A stretch of DNA of 64,000 nt. It comes from Bradyrhizobium sp. 1(2017). Its GTDB lineage: Bacteria; Pseudomonadota; Alphaproteobacteria; Rhizobiales; Xanthobacteraceae. The notes under the pieces were generated by a model, which did not search any database, was not told the origin of the DNA, and saw only the letters and a list, made by a program, of their open reading frames with translations. Both the position numbers and the translations under genes were made by a program. Within the stretch, counting starts at the first letter, position 1; the number at the start of each line of letters is the position of its first letter. Positions 27,456 through 36,969 of the stretch are shown piece after piece. Location of the stretch: the NCBI RefSeq assembly GCF_011602485.2, contig NZ_CP050022.2:3864001-3928000 (forward strand), written 5' to 3'.

Positions 27456-28814
27456 TTATCTCGGGGCGGGTTCCGCCTTGCCGGCCAGGTACTGTTCCAG
27501 CCAATGAATATGATAGTCGCCGTTAATGATGTCGTCCTCGCGCACCAGCGCGCGGAACAACGGCAGCGTGGTCTCGATGCCCTCGACCACCATCTCGTCC
27601 AGCGCCCGGCGCAGCCGCATCAGACATTCGGCGCGGGTCTTGCCGTGGACGATCAGCTTGCCGACCAGCGAATCGTAATAGGGCGGGATCGTGTACCCTT
27701 GGTAGACGGCGGAATCGATCCGGACGCCGAGCCCTCCGGGCGGGTGGTATTGGAGGATGCGGCCGGGCGAGGGGCGGAAGGTCTGCGGATTCTCCGCGTT
27801 AATGCGGCACTCGATCGCATGGCCGATGACCTGGATTTCGTCCTGCTTCGCCGGCAGGTCGCCGCCGGCGGCGATTCGGATCTGCTCCAGCACGAGGTCG
27901 ATGTCGGTGATGCTCTCGGTGACGGGATGCTCGACCTGGATGCGCGTGTTCATCTCGATGAAATAGAACTCGCCGTCCTCGAACAGAAACTCGATGGTGC
28001 CGACGCCGAGATATTTCATCTCGCGCATCGCCTTGGCGCAGGTTTCGCCGATCTTGGCGCGTGCGGCGGCGGCGAGGACGGGCGAGGGGCCTTCTTCCCA
28101 GACCTTCTGGTGACGGCGCTGCAGCGAGCAGTCGCGTTCGCCGAGATGGATGGCGCCACCGCGGCCGTCGCCGAGGATCTGGATCTCGATGTGGCGCGGC
28201 TTCTGGAGGTATTTTTCGAGATAGACGGAGGCATCGCCAAAGGCGGACTTGGCCTCGTTGGCGGCCGTCGACAAGGCCACTTGGAGGTCGGCCTCGCTGT
28301 GTGCGACCTTCATGCCACGGCCGCCGCCGCCGGCCGCCGCCTTGACCAGCACGGGGAAGCCAATCTTCTTCGCGATCGCCATCGCGTCGTCACCGGGACC
28401 GACGGCGCCGTCGGAGCCGGGCACCACGGGGATGCCAAGACGCTTGGCGGTCTTCTTGGCCTCGATCTTGTCGCCCATCAGGCGGATGTGCTCGGCTTTC
28501 GGGCCGATGAAATGCAGATTGTGCTCACTGAGAATCTCGGCAAAGCGCGCGTTCTCGGACAGGAAGCCGTAGCCGGGATGCACCGCATCTGCGCCCGTGA
28601 TCTCGCAGGCCGCCAGCAGCGCGGGCACGTTGAGATAGCTGTCCTTGGAGGGCGGCGGCCCGATGCAGACGCTCTCATCCGACAGGCGCACGTGCATGGC
28701 ATCGGCGTCGGCGGTGGAGTGCACGGCCACGGTCGCGATCCCGAGCTCCTTGCAGGCCCTGAGGATGCGAAGGGCGATCTCGCCGCGATTGGCTATGAGG
28801 ATCTTGTCGAACAT
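27456..28814 (-). CDS. accC: acetyl-CoA carboxylase, biotin carboxylase subunit
   Basis: 452 residues. It carboxylates the biotin of AccB with bicarbonate and ATP, the first step of fatty-acid synthesis. Clear landmarks: [35 protein letters not shown], the ATP-grasp Gly loop [49 protein letters not shown] and the C-terminal [20 protein letters not shown]. Length is standard. It follows accB by 59 bp; aroQ-accB-accC form one transcription unit. Confidence 0.97.
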   Translation of the reverse strand: MFDKILIANRGEIALRILRACKELGIATVAVHSTADADAMHVRLSDESVCIGPPPSKDSYLNVPALLAACEITGADAVHPGYGFLSENARFAEILSEHNLHFIGPKAEHIRLMGDKIEAKKTAKRLGIPVVPGSDGAVGPGDDAMAIAKKIGFPVLVKAAAGGGGRGMKVAHSEADLQVALSTAANEAKSAFGDASVYLEKYLQKPRHIEIQILGDGRGGAIHLGERDCSLQRRHQKVWEEGPSPVLAAAARAKIGETCAKAMREMKYLGVGTIEFLFEDGEFYFIEMNTRIQVEHPVTESITDIDLVLEQIRIAAGGDLPAKQDEIQVIGHAIECRINAENPQTFRPSPGRILQYHPPGGLGVRIDSAVYQGYTIPPYYDSLVGKLIVHGKTRAECLMRLRRALDEMVVEGIETTLPLFRALVREDDIINGDYHIHWLEQYLAGKAEPAPR

Positions 28815-28873
28815 GGTGTCCTTAAGGGACTAGCGCGCGGAAGCAGCCGATGGCGGCTGGCGCCGCCTGGCCG

Positions 28874-29368
28874 TTACTCAATGATGACGAGCGGCTCGCC
28901 GTATTCGACCGGCTGGCCGTCCTCGACCAGGATCTGCGTCACCGTGCCGGCGCGCGGCGACGGGATCTGGTTCATGGTCTTCATGGCCTCGATGATCAGC
29001 AGCGTCTGGCCGACCGAGACCTTGCTGCCGACCTCGATGAACGGCTTGGCGCCCGGCTCCGGCGCCCAATAGGCGGTGCCGACCATTGGCGAAGTCACGG
29101 CGCCGGGATGCTTCGACAGGTCGGCCGCGGCCGTTGCAGGCGCGGCAGCCGCCGCCGGCAGGGCGGCGGGGGCGGCTGCCAGCGGCATGGGCATCGGCAT
29201 GGTCGCGGCAACGCTGACGTTGCGAGCGACGCGCAGGCGCAGGCCCGCCCGTTCGATCTCGATCTCGGTGAGGCTGGTCTCATCGAGCAGCAAGGCAAGC
29301 TCGCGGATGAGCGCGGAATCCTCGCTGGAAAACTTTGCGGCTGCTTTGTCGTCTGGCTGGCGCGCCAT
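28874..29368 (-). CDS. accB: acetyl-CoA carboxylase, biotin carboxyl carrier protein
   Basis: 164 residues from [14 protein letters not shown]-terminal helix ([20 protein letters not shown]), then an Ala/Pro-rich flexible thumb linker (about 60-90), then the biotinyl domain with [18 protein letters not shown] and the biotinylation site [13 protein letters not shown], ending [15 protein letters not shown] 23-codon in-frame extension upstream is unlikely because it would run into aroQ. Biotin ligation by BirA and carboxylation by AccC are known for the family. Confidence 0.97.
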   Translation of the reverse strand: MARQPDDKAAAKFSSEDSALIRELALLLDETSLTEIEIERAGLRLRVARNVSVAATMPMPMPLAAAPAALPAAAAAPATAAADLSKHPGAVTSPMVGTAYWAPEPGAKPFIEVGSKVSVGQTLLIIEAMKTMNQIPSPRAGTVTQILVEDGQPVEYGEPLVIIE

Positions 29369-29402
29369 GTTGTTTGATCCGAATGTTCTGTTGGAGGGGG
29401 CG

Positions 29403-29870
29403 TCAGGCTTTGGGCTTGATGTCGAGCTTGGCAGCAAGGCCCTGGATGGCGAGGCGGTAGCCCTCGATGCCGAAGCCGCAGAGTGAGGCGAAGGCCGCGC
29501 GCGCGGTGTAGGAGTGATGACGGAAGCTCTCGCGGGCGTGGATGTTGGTCACGTGCACTTCGACTGCGGGAATCTGCACCGCGAGCAGCGCGTCGTGGAG
29601 CGCGATTGAGGTGTGGGAGTAGCCGCCGGCATTGATGATGATGCCCTTCATCTTGCGCGCATGCGCCTCGTGGATGAAATCGATCAGCTCGCCTTCGCGG
29701 TTGGACTGACGACAGTCGGCCTTGAGGCCGAAGGACGCCGCGGTCTGGCGGCACAGCGCCTCGACGTCGGCGAGCGTCGCATGGCCGTACTTCTCAGGCT
29801 CGCGCGTCCCCAGCATGTTGAGGTTCGGCCCGTTCAGGACGAGGATCGTGTCGGTTGCAGGTTCAGCCAT
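29403..29870 (-). CDS. aroQ: 3-dehydroquinate dehydratase, type II
   Basis: 155 residues. Third step of the shikimate pathway. Signatures of the dodecameric type II enzyme: [20 protein letters not shown] (with the catalytic Tyr), [36 protein letters not shown] and [20 protein letters not shown] (catalytic His). First gene of the aroQ-accB-accC unit, a conserved pairing in alphaproteobacteria from memory. Confidence 0.96.
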   Translation of the reverse strand: MAEPATDTILVLNGPNLNMLGTREPEKYGHATLADVEALCRQTAASFGLKADCRQSNREGELIDFIHEAHARKMKGIIINAGGYSHTSIALHDALLAVQIPAVEVHVTNIHARESFRHHSYTARAAFASLCGFGIEGYRLAIQGLAAKLDIKPKA

Positions 29871-30050
29871 TCCAATCCCGGAAGAGGTGCTTCGGCGTGG
29901 CGGGGGTTATAGGTAACAAAGTGACCTAGGGGAAGCCTTGAAGGACCTTCCGGGTGCCTTCAGGTACCTCATCCCAGGTGCAAAAATCTGTGCGGAAGCT
30001 ACGGAAATTGCTTGTTAACCAGTCCAAAGCATGGCTGCCGGCCCGACGCA

Positions 30051-30079
30051 AAGGGGCGGGCATCGCTGCCCGCCCTCTG
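30051..30079 (-). terminator. hairpin downstream of the DUF1236 gene
   Basis: Stem GGGCGGGC / GCCCGCCC around a 6-base loop, followed on the minus strand by a short CCTTT. It starts 20 bp after the DUF1236 stop codon. The weak T-run makes it a moderate terminator. Confidence 0.6.
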
Positions 30080-30098
30080 ACGTTGCCAATATCCGGCC

Positions 30099-30920
30099 TT
30101 AGCCTTCGATGATGTACACGATCTCGCGCGTCTGCGGACGGACGATCACGTACTGACCGCGGACGAAGATCACCTCATAACCACGCCACTGCGGGTAGAT
30201 CTCGACGATCCGGGCAGGCAGCGGGTGGAAGCGGACAGATGCCGGAATCGCGGCGCCGACCGAAATGTTGAAGTTGACGTTCGTAGTCTCCTCGATCTTG
30301 GTCGACTTGATCGCCGTCGAGATTTCGGTCCGCTTCTCGGCCGGTGGTGCGGCGGTCGCTGTGGCCGAAGCGGTGCCGGTCGTAGCCTGGGACTTGGTGT
30401 CAGTGGTCGCAGGACGGTTCTCGGCATTGTTGCTCTTGGCCGCGCCGCCGGCCTTGTTGTCCTCGGCCTTCATGTCCTTCGAGCCAGACTTGGTGGAGTC
30501 AGACTTGGTCGAGTCCGAGCTCATGCTCTTCGACTTGTCCTGCGTACCCTGGGCGCGCTCACCCTTGGCCGCACCGGCCTTATCGTCGGCCGCGTTCTTG
30601 TTCATTGTTCCGGACTTTTCCATGCCGCCGGATTTCTCCATGGCACCGGATTTCTCCATCGCGCCAGACGACTTCTCTTCGACGGCGCCGCCGGACTTCA
30701 TGGAGCCGCCAGCCTGGCCCACGGTCCCCTTGTCGGGAGCTGCGGAGTCCCGGCCCATCGAGCCGCCGCGCTCGGCGGCGCCGCCGGAGGGCTGCGACTG
30801 CTGCATTTGCGCGCCACCGGCGCCGCCGCTGTCGCGGCCCATGTTTCCTTGTGCGTTCGCTAGACCGGTGCCCGCGACGAGTGCGACTGCGGCCACCGAG
30901 ATCATAAAGCGGTTCAACAT
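30099..30920 (-). CDS. secreted low-complexity DUF1236 protein
   Basis: 273 residues from MLNRFMISVAAVALVAGTGL (signal peptide, cleavage near ANAQG), behind GAGGAG. Residues 25-190 are biased to Gly, Ser, Lys, Asp, Met and Ala, with short repeats such as EKSGAMEKSGGMEKSG and KSDSTKS. The C-terminal DUF1236 domain (about 215-273) has NFNISVGAAIPASVRFHPLP and YEVIFVRGQYVIVRPQTREI. This architecture is common in Bradyrhizobium; function unknown. The extended disordered region suggests an envelope or extracellular role (inference). Confidence 0.85.
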   Translation of the reverse strand: MLNRFMISVAAVALVAGTGLANAQGNMGRDSGGAGGAQMQQSQPSGGAAERGGSMGRDSAAPDKGTVGQAGGSMKSGGAVEEKSSGAMEKSGAMEKSGGMEKSGTMNKNAADDKAGAAKGERAQGTQDKSKSMSSDSTKSDSTKSGSKDMKAEDNKAGGAAKSNNAENRPATTDTKSQATTGTASATATAAPPAEKRTEISTAIKSTKIEETTNVNFNISVGAAIPASVRFHPLPARIVEIYPQWRGYEVIFVRGQYVIVRPQTREIVYIIEG

Positions 30921-31071
30921 CGAAATTCTCCTCACGTGTTTATCGCGTCATTGCCCGCGCCAACAACGAAAGGAGATTTCAGTTGTTCCGGAACTTCGCC
31001 TGTTCCGCGGCATTTGTTTGTTGAATGCCAGATGAACGACTTGGCACGAAGACGCCAACGTTCGGCGCAAG

Positions 31072-31096
31072 AAAAAGGCCGGCTTTTCAGCCGGCC
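31072..31096 (-). terminator. Rho-independent terminator of the DsbA-like gene
   Basis: Perfect 8-bp stem GGCCGGCT / AGCCGGCC with a 4-base loop, then five T on the minus strand. It ends the M48 protease and DsbA-like operon. Confidence 0.88.
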
Positions 31097-31127
31097 ATCT
31101 CGCGTCCACAGATCGTGAAACGTGCGA

Positions 31128-31895
31128 TCAGCAGGTCGCCTTGCCGCAGCGGGCCATGCTGATCTTTTCCTTGAGGGCTTCGGCGCCGACAGCACCGATC
31201 ACGATCTGCTTGCCGATGACGTAGCTCGGCGTGCCATTCATGCCCATCGCTTCGGCAAGCTTGAAGTTCTCCTCGATCGTGGCGCGCACCTCGGGACTGG
31301 CGATGTCCTTCTCGATCTTGGCGGTGTCGAGGCCGGCCTCCTTGGCCGCCTGAATCGCGCGCGCCTTGTCCGCGGCGCCGCGACCGCTGAGCAGCTTCTG
31401 GTGGAAGTCGAGATATTTCTTGCCGGAGGGATCCTGCATGCGCACGGCGACGGCGACCTGGGCCGCCTCGACCGAGCCCTGGCTCAACACCGGAAACTCC
31501 TTCAGCACGACCTTCAGCTTCGGGTCGCTCTTCATGATGTCGAGCATGTCGCCCATGGCGCGCTTGCAGTAGCCGCAATTGTAGTCGAAGAACTCGACGA
31601 AGGTGACGTCGCCGTCCTTGTTGCCGAGCACGACCTGGCGCGGCGAGTTGAAGATCGCTTCGGCATTCTGCGCGATGCTGGCCTCGTGCTTTTGCGTCTC
31701 GGCCGCGGCCTGGCGCTTGCTGAGCTCGGCCATCGCCTCCTCGAGCACCTCGGGATGGCTCACGAGATAGTTCTTGATGATCTTCTCGATATCGGTGCGC
31801 TGGGTATCGGAGAAGCTGTCAGCCGATACGGGCGCGGCTGCACCGAACATGGCGAGCGCAAACAGCGCGGGAGCAAGCAGGCGCAGCGAAGGCAT
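31128..31895 (-). CDS. DsbA-family thiol:disulfide oxidoreductase
   Basis: 255 residues from the ATG at 31895, behind AGAGGA. Signal peptide PSLRLLAPALFALAMFGAAA. A helical N-terminal domain (TDIEKIIKNYLVSHPEVLEE) of the ScsC/BdbD-like kind precedes a thioredoxin fold with the active site FFDYNCGYCKRAMGDM and the cis-Pro motif MGMNGTPSYVIGKQ. It probably acts in periplasmic disulfide formation or isomerisation. It is the second gene of an operon after the M48 protease (99 bp apart) and is ended by a strong terminator. Confidence 0.9.
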   Translation of the reverse strand: MPSLRLLAPALFALAMFGAAAPVSADSFSDTQRTDIEKIIKNYLVSHPEVLEEAMAELSKRQAAAETQKHEASIAQNAEAIFNSPRQVVLGNKDGDVTFVEFFDYNCGYCKRAMGDMLDIMKSDPKLKVVLKEFPVLSQGSVEAAQVAVAVRMQDPSGKKYLDFHQKLLSGRGAADKARAIQAAKEAGLDTAKIEKDIASPEVRATIEENFKLAEAMGMNGTPSYVIGKQIVIGAVGAEALKEKISMARCGKATC

Positions 31896-31994
31896 GGGCA
31901 AATCCTCTTATCCAATGCAGGTTTCGGTAAAACGTCCCGGCGGACTTAAGCTCGATGTCGTGACGTCGTGGTGTCGGGCGTCGGTTGCGTTCTG

Positions 31995-33395
31995 TCAGTT
32001 GCGCGGCGGCTTGGCCGCCACGATGTCGTCGGCCTTGACCCATCCCGGCGTGCCGACGGCGAAGCGGGTCTTCGCGCGCGTGGCGAGCTCGCGGGCGGTC
32101 TTGTTGTCGCCGCGCAAGTAGGCGGCCTGCGCCGAGGCGAGATCGGCTTCGGCATAGTCTCCCTTCCGGCCATAGGCCATCGCGAGCTGGGTGTAGCCGA
32201 TCGCGGCCTCGGGCTCTCGCGCCACTGCGGCGCGGAGAATCCGAACGGCGTCGTCGGTGTAGGCCTTATTATCGGTTCCAACCAGAGCCTGCCCAAGTAA
32301 CATCTCGATGAGGGGTGCGTTGTTCGACAGCTGCGCGGCCTTGCGCAGCGGAGCGATGGCCTCTGCGGCCTTGCCACTCTCCAACAAGGCCTGACCGCGC
32401 ACTTCGTAGAAGTACGGATTGTTCGGCTGCACCTGGATCAGCGCGTCGATCTGGGCGAGGGCGCTGCGCAAATCTCCATGCAGATAGGTGCTGATGGCGC
32501 GGGCATAGCGCGCCGGCATGCTGTCGTTGGTCTGGGGATAGCGGCGGTACACCGTCTCGGGCCGCTCCATGAAGGCGGAGATCTTGGCGCGCACCATGTC
32601 ATGGCGGAGCTGGAGCGCGGGGTCGTCCTTCTTGTCCCAATAGGGGCTGGAGCTTGCGAATTCCTGGAGCGCGGCGACGCGCTCGGCCGGCATCGGATGC
32701 GACTGGAGATAGGGATCGGCGCCGCGCGCTGCGAACAGGCTCTCGCTGGTGAAGCGCTTGAAGGTCTCGTACATGCCCTTCGGCGACTGTGCCGTCGCGG
32801 TCAGGAATTTCACGCCGGCCCGGTCTGCGTTCTCTTCCTGCTGGCGCTGGTAGGACAGCAGCGTACGGCGGATCACCTCCTGCGGAGCGGAGATCGCGGC
32901 CGCACCGGCATTGGCAAGGCCGTTGTTGCCGGCGCTGCTGCGCTGGGTGCTGCCCACTGCGATCGCGCCGGCGCCGAGCAGCATCGCGATGATCATCTGG
33001 GTCTGGGCGGTGGCGAGCTGCTCGCGCAGCTTGGACAGATGTCCGCCCGCCAGATGCCCGGTCTCGTGCGCGAGCACGCCGATGATCTGGTTCGGCGTCT
33101 CCGACTGCAGGATCGCGCCCCAATTGACGAAGATGCGACGGCCGTCCGCGACGAACGCGTTGAACGCGCCGTCGTTGATGATCACCATCTGGATGTTGTG
33201 CTTCTCCAGGCCGGCGGCTCGCAGGATCGGGCGGGTATATTCGCGTAAGAGCTGCTCGGTCTCGGTGTCGCGCAGGACCGGGGGCCCCTTGGCCTGGGCA
33301 CGCGCGGCCGAGACCGGCGTCAGCGCGATCGCCGCGGCCGTGAGGAGGGCGGTGAGGGCGGAGGCCTTCTTGCGCAATGCGATCTGGAGCAACAT
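31995..33395 (-). CDS. M48 metalloprotease with TPR repeats (BepA-like)
   Basis: 466 residues. Signal peptide near residues 10-33 (ALTALLTAAAIALTPVSAARA). The M48 zinc site is IGVLAHETGHLAGGHLS, with the third ligand in EENADRAGVKF. The C-terminal 200 residues contain TPR-like repeats (GDLRSALAQIDALIQVQPNN, SGKAAEAIAPLRKAAQLSNN, KGDYAEADLASAQAAYLRGD). Homologues of the BepA/YfgC type are periplasmic proteases and chaperones for outer-membrane proteins such as LptD. It heads a two-gene operon with the DsbA-like gene, which fits a joint role in envelope protein quality control. Confidence 0.9.
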   Translation of the reverse strand: MLLQIALRKKASALTALLTAAAIALTPVSAARAQAKGPPVLRDTETEQLLREYTRPILRAAGLEKHNIQMVIINDGAFNAFVADGRRIFVNWGAILQSETPNQIIGVLAHETGHLAGGHLSKLREQLATAQTQMIIAMLLGAGAIAVGSTQRSSAGNNGLANAGAAAISAPQEVIRRTLLSYQRQQEENADRAGVKFLTATAQSPKGMYETFKRFTSESLFAARGADPYLQSHPMPAERVAALQEFASSSPYWDKKDDPALQLRHDMVRAKISAFMERPETVYRRYPQTNDSMPARYARAISTYLHGDLRSALAQIDALIQVQPNNPYFYEVRGQALLESGKAAEAIAPLRKAAQLSNNAPLIEMLLGQALVGTDNKAYTDDAVRILRAAVAREPEAAIGYTQLAMAYGRKGDYAEADLASAQAAYLRGDNKTARELATRAKTRFAVGTPGWVKADDIVAAKPPRN

Positions 33396-33601
33396 CAAGC
33401 GGTCTGGGTCAAACGGTCTTGGTCAGGTCGTTTCGTGATTGGTTTTGGCGATTGGCGGCGGACCGGATACGCGATATGCCCTTGTGAGCCGTACTCCTAT
33501 GGGGCGTCCCCTTATGAGCCGTACAATGCGGCCAGTCTGGGGCGCAAGCGCCCCGTTTTCCGGACCGGATCGACCGGTTCGCCAGCGAATAGCAGAAATC
33601 G

Positions 33602-34789
33602 ATGCACGATGCGACATTGAGGAACCGGTTGGGGCAGTGGCTCGAGCCCTCCCGCCGCAGCGATGTTCCCCCGTTCATGGTGATGGACGTGATGGCCGCG
33701 GCGGCCCGAATCGAGGCTGCAGGCGGTCATGTCATCCACATGGAGGTCGGCCAGCCTGCGGCCGGTGCGCCCAGGACTGCGATTGCGGCCGCCCAGGCCG
33801 CGCTCGAGGCGGGTCGGATCGATTATACCTCTGCGCTCGGCATCCCATCGCTGCGCGAGCGCATCGGCCGGCATTATCGCGACGTCCATGGCTGTGACGT
33901 CAGCCCCGAGCGGATCGTGCTGACCACCGGGTCCTCCGGCGGATTTATCCTGGCCTTCCTGTCAATGTTCGAGCCCGGCGATCGCGTCGCCGTGACGGTG
34001 CCAGGATATCCACCCTACCGCCATATCCTCACCGCGCTCGGCTGCGAGCCGGTGCTGATCGAGACCACCAACGAGACGCGCCACGCGCTCACCGGCGAGG
34101 CGTTGCTTGCGGCCCATCGCAAGGCGCCGCTCAAGGGCGTGCTGGTGGGCAGCCCCGCCAATCCGACGGGGACCATGATGTCCCGCGAGGCGCTCGCGGG
34201 CCTGATCGCGGCCGCACAGGATGCAGGCATCCGCTTCATCTCCGACGAGATCTATCACGGGCTCGACTACGCGCTTCCGGCGGTAACGGCGGCAGCGCTG
34301 TCGGACCACGCACTCGTGATCAATTCGTTCTCGAAATATTTTTGCATGACGGGCTGGCGCGTCGGCTGGATGGTCGTGCCTGAGATCCTGGTGCGCCCGA
34401 TCGAGCGGCTGCAGCAGAACCTCTCGATCTCGGTGCCGTCGCTGTCGCAGATCGCAGCAGAAGCTGCCTTCGACGGAGCGGCCGAGATGGAGGAGATCAA
34501 GCACGGCTACCAGGAAAACCGGCGTATCCTGATCGATGGATTGCCGAAGGCCGGCTTGACGAGGTTCCTGCCGGCCGACGGCGCGTTCTATCTCTATGCC
34601 GACGTCTCTGACTTCACCGCCGACAGTTTCGAGTTTGCCAAGCAGATGCTGGAGCAGGCCCATGTCGCGGCGACGCCCGGGCTCGATTTCGATCCCATCC
34701 ACGGACGCTCGTTTGTTCGCTTTTCCTATGCACGATCGCCCGCAGAGATGCGGGAGGCAGTTGACCGGATCGCTCACTGGCTTAAATAG
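33602..34789 (+). CDS. class I/II PLP-dependent aminotransferase
   Basis: 395 residues, fold type I. Landmarks: HMEVGQPAAGAPRTAIAAAQ, YTSALGIPSLRERIGRHY, TTGSSGGFILAFLSMF, GSPANPTGTMMS, ISDEIYHGLDY and the PLP-binding Lys in INSFSKYFCMTGWRVGWMVV. The C-terminal Arg (FVRFSYARS) would bind the substrate carboxylate. The amino donor cannot be defined. It is divergent from the M48 protease gene and is followed after 33 bp by bioY. Confidence 0.92.
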   Translation: MHDATLRNRLGQWLEPSRRSDVPPFMVMDVMAAAARIEAAGGHVIHMEVGQPAAGAPRTAIAAAQAALEAGRIDYTSALGIPSLRERIGRHYRDVHGCDVSPERIVLTTGSSGGFILAFLSMFEPGDRVAVTVPGYPPYRHILTALGCEPVLIETTNETRHALTGEALLAAHRKAPLKGVLVGSPANPTGTMMSREALAGLIAAAQDAGIRFISDEIYHGLDYALPAVTAAALSDHALVINSFSKYFCMTGWRVGWMVVPEILVRPIERLQQNLSISVPSLSQIAAEAAFDGAAEMEEIKHGYQENRRILIDGLPKAGLTRFLPADGAFYLYADVSDFTADSFEFAKQMLEQAHVAATPGLDFDPIHGRSFVRFSYARSPAEMREAVDRIAHWLK

Positions 34790-34822
34790 CCGCCAGTTTT
34801 CGATAGCCTCCCGGAGTTGAAC

Positions 34823-35437
34823 TTGTCTGACCGTCCCGTCTTGTCTGCCGCCGCTTCGCATTCACCTCTCGCCGCCCTGATCTGGCCGACCCGACCGGGC
34901 GAAACCGTTGGCGCACTGCGCGCGATCGTGCTGATCGTGCTCGGCACCGCGCTGATGGCGCTGTCAGCCAAGGTCAACGTGCCGCTGCCTTACGTGCCCA
35001 TGACGTTGCAAACGCTGGTGGTGTTGATGATCGGCGCGGCTTATGGCTGGCGCCTTGGCAGCGCAACCATGATCGCCTACCTCGCCGAGGGCGCGCTTGG
35101 TCTTCCGGTATTTGCCGGTCCGGTCGGCGGCATTGCTCCGCTGCTCGGGCCAACCGCGGGCTATCTGTTTGGCTTCGTTGCGGCAGCCTTCGTGACCGGC
35201 TGGCTCGCCGAGCGCGGCTGGGATCGCAGCGTGGTCCTGCTGTTTGCAGCGATGGCCGTTGGTCACATCGTGATTCTAGTCGCCGGGTTCGGCTGGCTGA
35301 CCTTCGGCCTCGGTCTCGGCGCCGCGAAAGCCTGGCAGATCGGCATCGTTCCGTTCATCGCGGGTTCGCTGGTCAAGAACGCGCTCGGCGCGACGTTGAT
35401 GCCGGCAGCGCGCCGGATCGTCGATCGCCGCGGGTAA
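34823..35437 (+). CDS. bioY: biotin transporter BioY
   Basis: 204 residues with six membrane helices. BioY landmarks: VNVPLPYVPMTLQTLVVLMI, AYLAEGALGLPVFAGPVGGI and GPTAGYLFGFVAAAFVTGWL. BioY is the substrate-binding component for biotin uptake and may work alone or with ECF ATPases; none are encoded here. I chose the TTG at 34823 because GGAG sits six bases upstream; a TTG at 34817 overlaps that GGAG. The biotin supply links logically to accB, 5.5 kb away, although they are not in one operon. Confidence 0.92.
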   Translation: MSDRPVLSAAASHSPLAALIWPTRPGETVGALRAIVLIVLGTALMALSAKVNVPLPYVPMTLQTLVVLMIGAAYGWRLGSATMIAYLAEGALGLPVFAGPVGGIAPLLGPTAGYLFGFVAAAFVTGWLAERGWDRSVVLLFAAMAVGHIVILVAGFGWLTFGLGLGAAKAWQIGIVPFIAGSLVKNALGATLMPAARRIVDRRG

Positions 35438-35521
35438 GACGCGACACAACCAGCAGTTTGAATTGACAGGGCCGGCCGAGTTGATCTTGGCTGGCCCCGA
35501 GTGTTTGAGCGGAGTGAAACG

Positions 35522-36856
35522 ATGACGACGACAACGATGACGGGGGCACCGGTTGCGCCGCCCGCCGCCAAGCCGTGGTACAAGGTCCTCTACGTGCAGG
35601 TGCTGATCGCCATCGTGCTCGGCGCCATCGTGGGCTGGTTGTGGCCACAGCTCGCCACCAACGACTGGATCAAGGCGATGGGCGACGGCTTCATCAAGCT
35701 GATCAAGATGGTGATCGCCCCGATCATCTTCTGCACCGTGGTCTCGGGCATTGCCCACATCCAGGACGCCAAGAAGGTCGGCCGCATCGGCGTCAAGGCG
35801 CTGGTCTATTTCGAGGTCGTCTCGACGTTCGCGCTGGTGATCGGACTCATCATCGGCAATCTGGTGAAACCGGGCGCAGGCTTCGGCAGCGGTGCGGCAA
35901 GCGAGGCGGCCGTCGCAAACTACGCCAAGCAGGCGGCCGGCCAGAAGTCCGTGGACTTCGTGCTGCACATCATTCCCGACACCGTGGTCGGAGCGTTCGC
36001 GCAAGGCGAGATCCTCCAGGTGCTGCTGTTCTCGGTGCTGTTCGGCTTTGCCATCATGAGCCTCGGCGAGCGCGGCCACACCATTCGCAGCTTCATCGAT
36101 GACGCCGCTCATGCCGTGTTCGGCGTTATCTCGATCGTGATGCGCGCGGCGCCGATCGGCGCGTTCGGCGCGATGGCCTACACGATCGGCAAGTTCGGCA
36201 CAGGCGCGATCCTCAACCTGGTCGGGCTGATCGCGACGTTCTACGTCACCGCGGCGCTGTTCGTTTTCGTCGTGCTTGGCATCATCGCGCGCATGGCCGG
36301 ATTCTCGATCTTCAAGTTCCTGGCCTACATCAAGGACGAGCTCCTGATCGTGCTCGGCACGTCGTCCTCGGAAAGCGCGCTGCCGTCCCTGATGGAGAAG
36401 CTCGAGCGGCTGGGCTGCTCCAAGTCGGTGGTCGGCCTCGTGGTGCCCACGGGCTATTCGTTCAACCTCGACGGCACCAACATCTATATGACGCTGGCGA
36501 CGCTCTTCATCGCGCAAGCGCTCGGCTACGATCTCTCCTTCAGTCAGCAGGCCACGATCCTGGTCGTGGCGATGCTGACTTCCAAGGGCGCCTCCGGCAT
36601 CACCGGCGCCGGCTTCATCACCCTGGCGGCGACGCTCGCCGTGGTCGATCCGCGGCTCGTGCCGGGCATGGCGATCGTGCTCGGCATCGACAAGTTCATG
36701 AGCGAATGCCGCGCGCTGACCAATCTGTGCGGCAACGGCGTCGCCTGCGTGATCGTCGCCTGGTGGGAGGGCGAGCTCGACCGCGACAAGCTCAACGCCA
36801 ACCTCTCCAAGCAGATCGATCCGACCGACATGGAGACGGCGATCACGACGGACTGA
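35522..36856 (+). CDS. dctA: C4-dicarboxylate:cation symporter
   Basis: 444 residues, DAACS family. Landmarks: [20 protein letters not shown], the serine-rich re-entrant loop [40 protein letters not shown] and [20 protein letters not shown], and the later [20 protein letters not shown]. It imports succinate, malate and fumarate, which are central in symbiosis. GGAG precedes the ATG. No dctBD regulators and no convincing sigma-54 promoter are next to it, so it may be a paralogue not controlled by DctBD. Confidence 0.93.
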   Translation: MTTTTMTGAPVAPPAAKPWYKVLYVQVLIAIVLGAIVGWLWPQLATNDWIKAMGDGFIKLIKMVIAPIIFCTVVSGIAHIQDAKKVGRIGVKALVYFEVVSTFALVIGLIIGNLVKPGAGFGSGAASEAAVANYAKQAAGQKSVDFVLHIIPDTVVGAFAQGEILQVLLFSVLFGFAIMSLGERGHTIRSFIDDAAHAVFGVISIVMRAAPIGAFGAMAYTIGKFGTGAILNLVGLIATFYVTAALFVFVVLGIIARMAGFSIFKFLAYIKDELLIVLGTSSSESALPSLMEKLERLGCSKSVVGLVVPTGYSFNLDGTNIYMTLATLFIAQALGYDLSFSQQATILVVAMLTSKGASGITGAGFITLAATLAVVDPRLVPGMAIVLGIDKFMSECRALTNLCGNGVACVIVAWWEGELDRDKLNANLSKQIDPTDMETAITTD

Positions 36857-36882
36857 TCGGCGCGCCGCGCCGCCAAGCTAGC

Positions 36883-36913
36883 AGGGCTGGTCGAGATTCT
36901 CGATCAGCCCTTC
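36883..36913 (+). terminator. terminator between convergent dctA and dadA
   Basis: Stem AGGGCTGgTCGAG / CTCGAtCAGCCCT with a 3-base loop and a short T-rich end (TTCTTG). It begins 27 bp after dctA and may serve both directions. Confidence 0.72.
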
Positions 36914-36969
36914 TTGTGCATCCAGGTACGGCGCCGCGTCGTGCTCGAAGCTGGCGAGCGCCGAAAGCG

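Noticed and set aside
35440..35521. A sigma-54 promoter for dctA
   Set aside because: TGGCCCC is present, but the GC doublet at the required spacing is missing and it lies too close to the start codon.
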